A stretch of 64,000 nucleotides of DNA from Sedimentisphaerales bacterium. GTDB lineage: Bacteria > Planctomycetota > Phycisphaerae > Sedimentisphaerales > Anaerobacaceae. The first letter of the stretch is position 1, and every line of letters begins with the position of its first letter. A program made the position numbers and the translations under genes. Location of the stretch: positions 1 to 64,000 of the forward strand of contig JAFGDN010000011.1 in assembly GCA_016932095.1 (NCBI GenBank), given 5' to 3'. This document shows positions 61,418 through 64,000 of this stretch, one piece after another. Below the pieces are notes generated by a model, which searched no databases, was not told where the DNA came from, and saw only the letters and a list, made by a program, of their open reading frames with translations.

Positions 61418-62176
61418 ATGGGCGCACAAATTACGTTTGAAACTCATATTATAAATCAGATAAAGAAAATTACGGAACCCATAGTCCAAAAACATGCGGA
61501 GGAGCTTTGGACAGTTCTTTTGAATGAGGTTTCTGGTGACAGCGTCCCCAGGATTATTAATCGGCAGGCTTCTCCTCGAGATCTTTTCTGCAAAAAGGTA
61601 TTTTTCGCATATAATGAAATTTCTATTGCTTACGAGGGTCTTAAGGATATTGAAATATATATCGGGCGATTTCCATACGCCGATACCAATATCAATCGCA
61701 TCTCGCACCTCAAATACCACGTCGCAAATTATATGAATTCTGTCTATATCTTTAAGGAAAGATTGTGCGCATATTTAAATAAGGCGCGAAAGTGGTACAA
61801 GGCCGATCCAAGATACAGTGTTTTGCTACGATTGGTTAAACCTTTATTTAAGGATATAGAAAACTGTTTGCAGCCAATATTAAGGATAAGAGGGATGCAT
61901 GTCCATGAGAAAGAATATGAGGATCCGGATATTGATCGCTTAATCATTATAGAGGCATTGATTAGAGCAGCGAGCGTGGATGAAAAATTCCCAAAAGATT
62001 TGGGTAAAGTTAAAGATGCCGAGTACAAAGAGATTAGGCGCAAGTATAGGAAAGAGATTAAAGAAACAAACAAATCGATATCAGAGTTGCTTGATAATTA
62101 TTTTAAGGTGTTTCTTGAGATATTCTTTGATGAATACGAAAACTTTATTTATCCACAGGCGATAGAACAGGCTTAA
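61418..62176 (+). CDS. Soluble helical protein, possibly HEPN-like (Cthe_2314 type)
   Basis: 252 aa, predicted all-alpha. RISHLKYHVANYMNSVYIFKERLCAYL resembles the helical core of Cthe_2314-like HEPN proteins (shown by RISHLKYHVANY and IFKERLCAYL). No R-x4-6-H RNase motif is certain; RGMHVHEKEYE is a loose candidate. GGAG 11 nt upstream supports the ATG at 61418. Neighbours are a repeat array and a convergent membrane-protein gene. HEPN proteins are often toxins or defence components; this is a guess here. Confidence 0.45.
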   Translation: MGAQITFETHIINQIKKITEPIVQKHAEELWTVLLNEVSGDSVPRIINRQASPRDLFCKKVFFAYNEISIAYEGLKDIEIYIGRFPYADTNINRISHLKYHVANYMNSVYIFKERLCAYLNKARKWYKADPRYSVLLRLVKPLFKDIENCLQPILRIRGMHVHEKEYEDPDIDRLIIIEALIRAASVDEKFPKDLGKVKDAEYKEIRRKYRKEIKETNKSISELLDNYFKVFLEIFFDEYENFIYPQAIEQA

Positions 62177-62197
62177 AGATGTCATTTTGGCTGGATT

Positions 62198-62938
62198 TCA
62201 TTTTTTATTCGGTTCAGCAGTTGAATAATTCGGTTGGTGTTCCCCCATGTCCGCTTTCTTCATCCGCAACAGCATATCTGCGGCTGCTTGATATTTCCTA
62301 ATACCCTCCAGAAGTGGGCAGAATATAAAGTAAAGTGAGAAAAATGCCATTTGTATGGCAGCACTATATGCAAGCAGAAGTTGTTCTTTAGGTTCGGTCG
62401 TTACATTTGCCGGAAAGTCCCATATAAAAACACACCATGGTATTAAAATGGCTAAGAAGGCCACAGCAAGTGATAAACTCAAAGTTCGCCAGAAGACGAG
62501 TGTTTCCTTAACCATCTCTATTCTTGCTTGCTCTAATATTGCAGACTCATTGATGTAGTTACTCTTGAGAGGTAAATGATGAATCCAGAATGAAATGGAA
62601 TCACCAATAAAAAACAAGAGCGACCATAGTCCAAGATTACCGTGAGGAAACTCTGGAAGAAAATTGAATAAGGAAACTGCGCAAATAGCGGCGAAGAATG
62701 ATAAGGATAGCGTAGTTTTTCTGCCCACTGTGCGCGGAATCATAGAAAGCATATACATCCCAAAGAAGATTACAGGGCCTATCAAGAGGATCCAATAGCC
62801 CATTGGATATTGTCTATCACCGAACCAAATGTGCCCAGGGAGTCGGGCGTCTATGAATGTCATTGTGCCGACAGTTAAGGTTATTCCCCCCGCACTAAAG
62901 CCGGCAATTTTAGCTGAAAAAAGTTTTTCCCTATTCAA
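62198..62938 (-). CDS. Six-helix membrane protein of unknown function
   Basis: 246 aa with six hydrophobic segments, including YWILLIGPVIFFGMYML, LSFFAAICAVSLFNF, LAVAFLAILIPWCVFIW and AFFSLYFIFCPLL. A soluble C-tail follows. No family recognised. Its ATG overlaps the mutS stop (ATGA), so it is translated with mutS. Confidence 0.65.
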   Translation of the reverse strand: MNREKLFSAKIAGFSAGGITLTVGTMTFIDARLPGHIWFGDRQYPMGYWILLIGPVIFFGMYMLSMIPRTVGRKTTLSLSFFAAICAVSLFNFLPEFPHGNLGLWSLLFFIGDSISFWIHHLPLKSNYINESAILEQARIEMVKETLVFWRTLSLSLAVAFLAILIPWCVFIWDFPANVTTEPKEQLLLAYSAAIQMAFFSLYFIFCPLLEGIRKYQAAADMLLRMKKADMGEHQPNYSTAEPNKK

Positions 62939-64000
62939 TGTTCACCTCCACTGTTTACAATCTCTTCTCTTATTTTATTTAATAAATTAATTGCCTCGAT
63001 GGGGGTGAGGTTATTCACATCGACGGAGGCGAGCTTGTCTAAGACGGGTTTGTGTTTCTGGACGAAAAGTATTTCGGCGTCGGGGATTTTGGTCTTGTTT
63101 TTGGCTAAATGCGAGCCGGCGGCCTCTTTCTGGAAGGCGGTTTCAAGCTCAGCTAATATTTCCTTCGAGCGTTCCAAAATAGGTTTAGGGATACCAGCTA
63201 ATTTAGCGACGTGAATGCCGTAGGATTTGTCCGTGCCGCCGGGCAGGATTTTGTGGAGGAAAACGACCTCATCCATCCATTCCCGCACGGCTACGTTACA
63301 GTTTTTGATATTGCTGAATAGTTCCGCAAGCTCGGTCAGTTCGTGATAATGAGTGGCGAAAAGGGTGCGGCATTTGATTTTATTGGCGACGTGCTCGGTG
63401 ATTGCCCAGGCAAGCGACAGGCCGTCGTAGGTGCTTGTGCCCCGGCCGACCTCGTCGAGGATTACTAACGATTTCGAGGTGGCGTTATTGATGATGTTTG
63501 CGGTTTCGGTCATTTCGACCATAAAGGTTGACTGGCCTCGAATCAACTCATCGGATGCACCGACGCGGGTGAAGATGCGGTCAACAAGGCCGATAGTCGC
63601 ATCTTTGGCGGGCACAAACGAGCCGGCCTGCGCCATCAGAACCAGTAACGCGGCCTGCCTTATGTATGTGCTTTTGCCGCTCATATTAGGGCCTGTGATT
63701 ATCATAACGTCGCCGGACTGGTTGCCGAGGTCGATATCGTTCGGGACGAATTCTGCGCCTAAAATTTCCGCCAGAACGGGGTGTTTGCCGTCGGCTATGA
63801 TAAGCTCGCTGCTCGTCGTTATTTTTGGCCTGATGTAGCCGCGGCGTTTGGCGATATAGGCAAGGTTACAGAGGCAATCGCACTGTGCGATTGTGTCGGC
63901 CAGGGCCTGAAGTCGATGTATGAAGCCGGCGGCCCGAACGCGGACTTCCTCGAACAGTTTCAGTTCGAGGGCCAAGGCCTTTTCCTCGGCGCCCAGCGCC
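62935..64000 (-). CDS. mutS: DNA mismatch repair protein MutS, C-terminal part
   Basis: The frame stays open to the window edge (ALGAEEKALALELKLF), so the gene continues outside and the apparent start at 63975 is internal. Seen: ITGPNMSGKSTYIRQAALL (Walker A), VDRIFTRVGASDELIRGQSTFMVEMTETANI (ends VDRIFTRVGASD and STFMVEMTETA), LDEVGRGTSTYDGLSLAWA (Walker B) and ATHYHELTEL. This covers the clamp end, ATPase and HTH of MutS, which recognises base mismatches. Confidence 0.95.
   Translation of the reverse strand, partial: ALGAEEKALALELKLFEEVRVRAAGFIHRLQALADTIAQCDCLCNLAYIAKRRGYIRPKITTSSELIIADGKHPVLAEILGAEFVPNDIDLGNQSGDVMIITGPNMSGKSTYIRQAALLVLMAQAGSFVPAKDATIGLVDRIFTRVGASDELIRGQSTFMVEMTETANIINNATSKSLVILDEVGRGTSTYDGLSLAWAITEHVANKIKCRTLFATHYHELTELAELFSNIKNCNVAVREWMDEVVFLHKILPGGTDKSYGIHVAKLAGIPKPILERSKEILAELETAFQKEAAGSHLAKNKTKIPDAEILFVQKHKPVLDKLASVDVNNLTPIEAINLLNKIREEIVNSGGEH

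Overview
The window looks like part of a planctomycete genome, most likely class Phycisphaerae (Sedimentisphaerales-like). The evidence is a Gram-negative lipid A route (lpxD, lpxI), a PEP-CTERM surface protein, dockerin-like EF-hand C-termini on large secreted proteins, very large RCC1 and glycoside-hydrolase proteins, a SpoVG with a built-in zinc ribbon, and a one-chain pyruvate:ferredoxin oxidoreductase that points to anaerobic metabolism. Base composition is moderate. No rRNA, tRNA, CRISPR array, transposase or phage gene was recognised. The taxonomic call is an inference from gene content.

Layout. 1-1.9 kb: a broken formylglycine-generating-enzyme-like fragment, a DUF4357 protein, repeat arrays and a PEP-CTERM protein. 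1.9-6.3 kb: purQ and the pyruvate:ferredoxin oxidoreductase. 6.6-15.4 kb: a large secreted protein, a gluzincin lipoprotein, AMMECR1, a YqaA-type membrane protein, a pentapeptide-repeat K+ channel, ispE-spoVG and a FlgM-like protein. 15.9-25.7 kb: two giant secreted proteins, a GH30 hydrolase with RCC1 repeats and a subtilase with DUF11 repeats, a beta-helix and a dockerin-like end. 26-34 kb: lipid A and surface-glycan genes (GT9, lpxD, lpxI, a tandem LPS-kinase-like protein, glf, two glycosyltransferases). 34.5-38.7 kb: sulfate activation (cysD, TSUP transporter, cysN) with an alkaline-phosphatase-superfamily enzyme. 38.7-47.6 kb: pyruvyltransferase, a second such enzyme, three glycosyltransferase-like genes and rfbACDB for dTDP-L-rhamnose. 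47.7-56.4 kb: a frameshifted dockerin-like gene, an M23 peptidase, a fused lipB-lipA, birA, nadC, uvrB and glyQS. 56.5-64 kb: a nonsense-interrupted DUF1851 gene behind a duplicated glyQS leader, a lipase-like protein, a flavoprotein, two metallopeptidases, a HEPN-like protein, a membrane protein and the 3' part of mutS.

The most striking feature is a set of at least fifteen short tandem arrays that differ in sequence but share a 7-nt period. They lie between genes and also in frame inside conserved genes (purQ, yqaA, ispE twice, and the junction of the lipB-lipA fusion). Separate short palindromic elements also enter genes: a 31-bp element in the tandem kinase, and probably another in the PEP-CTERM gene. 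The closest precedents known to me are heptanucleotide STRR repeats of heterocystous cyanobacteria and Rickettsia palindromic elements inside ORFs. Here both kinds of signal occur within 64 kb.
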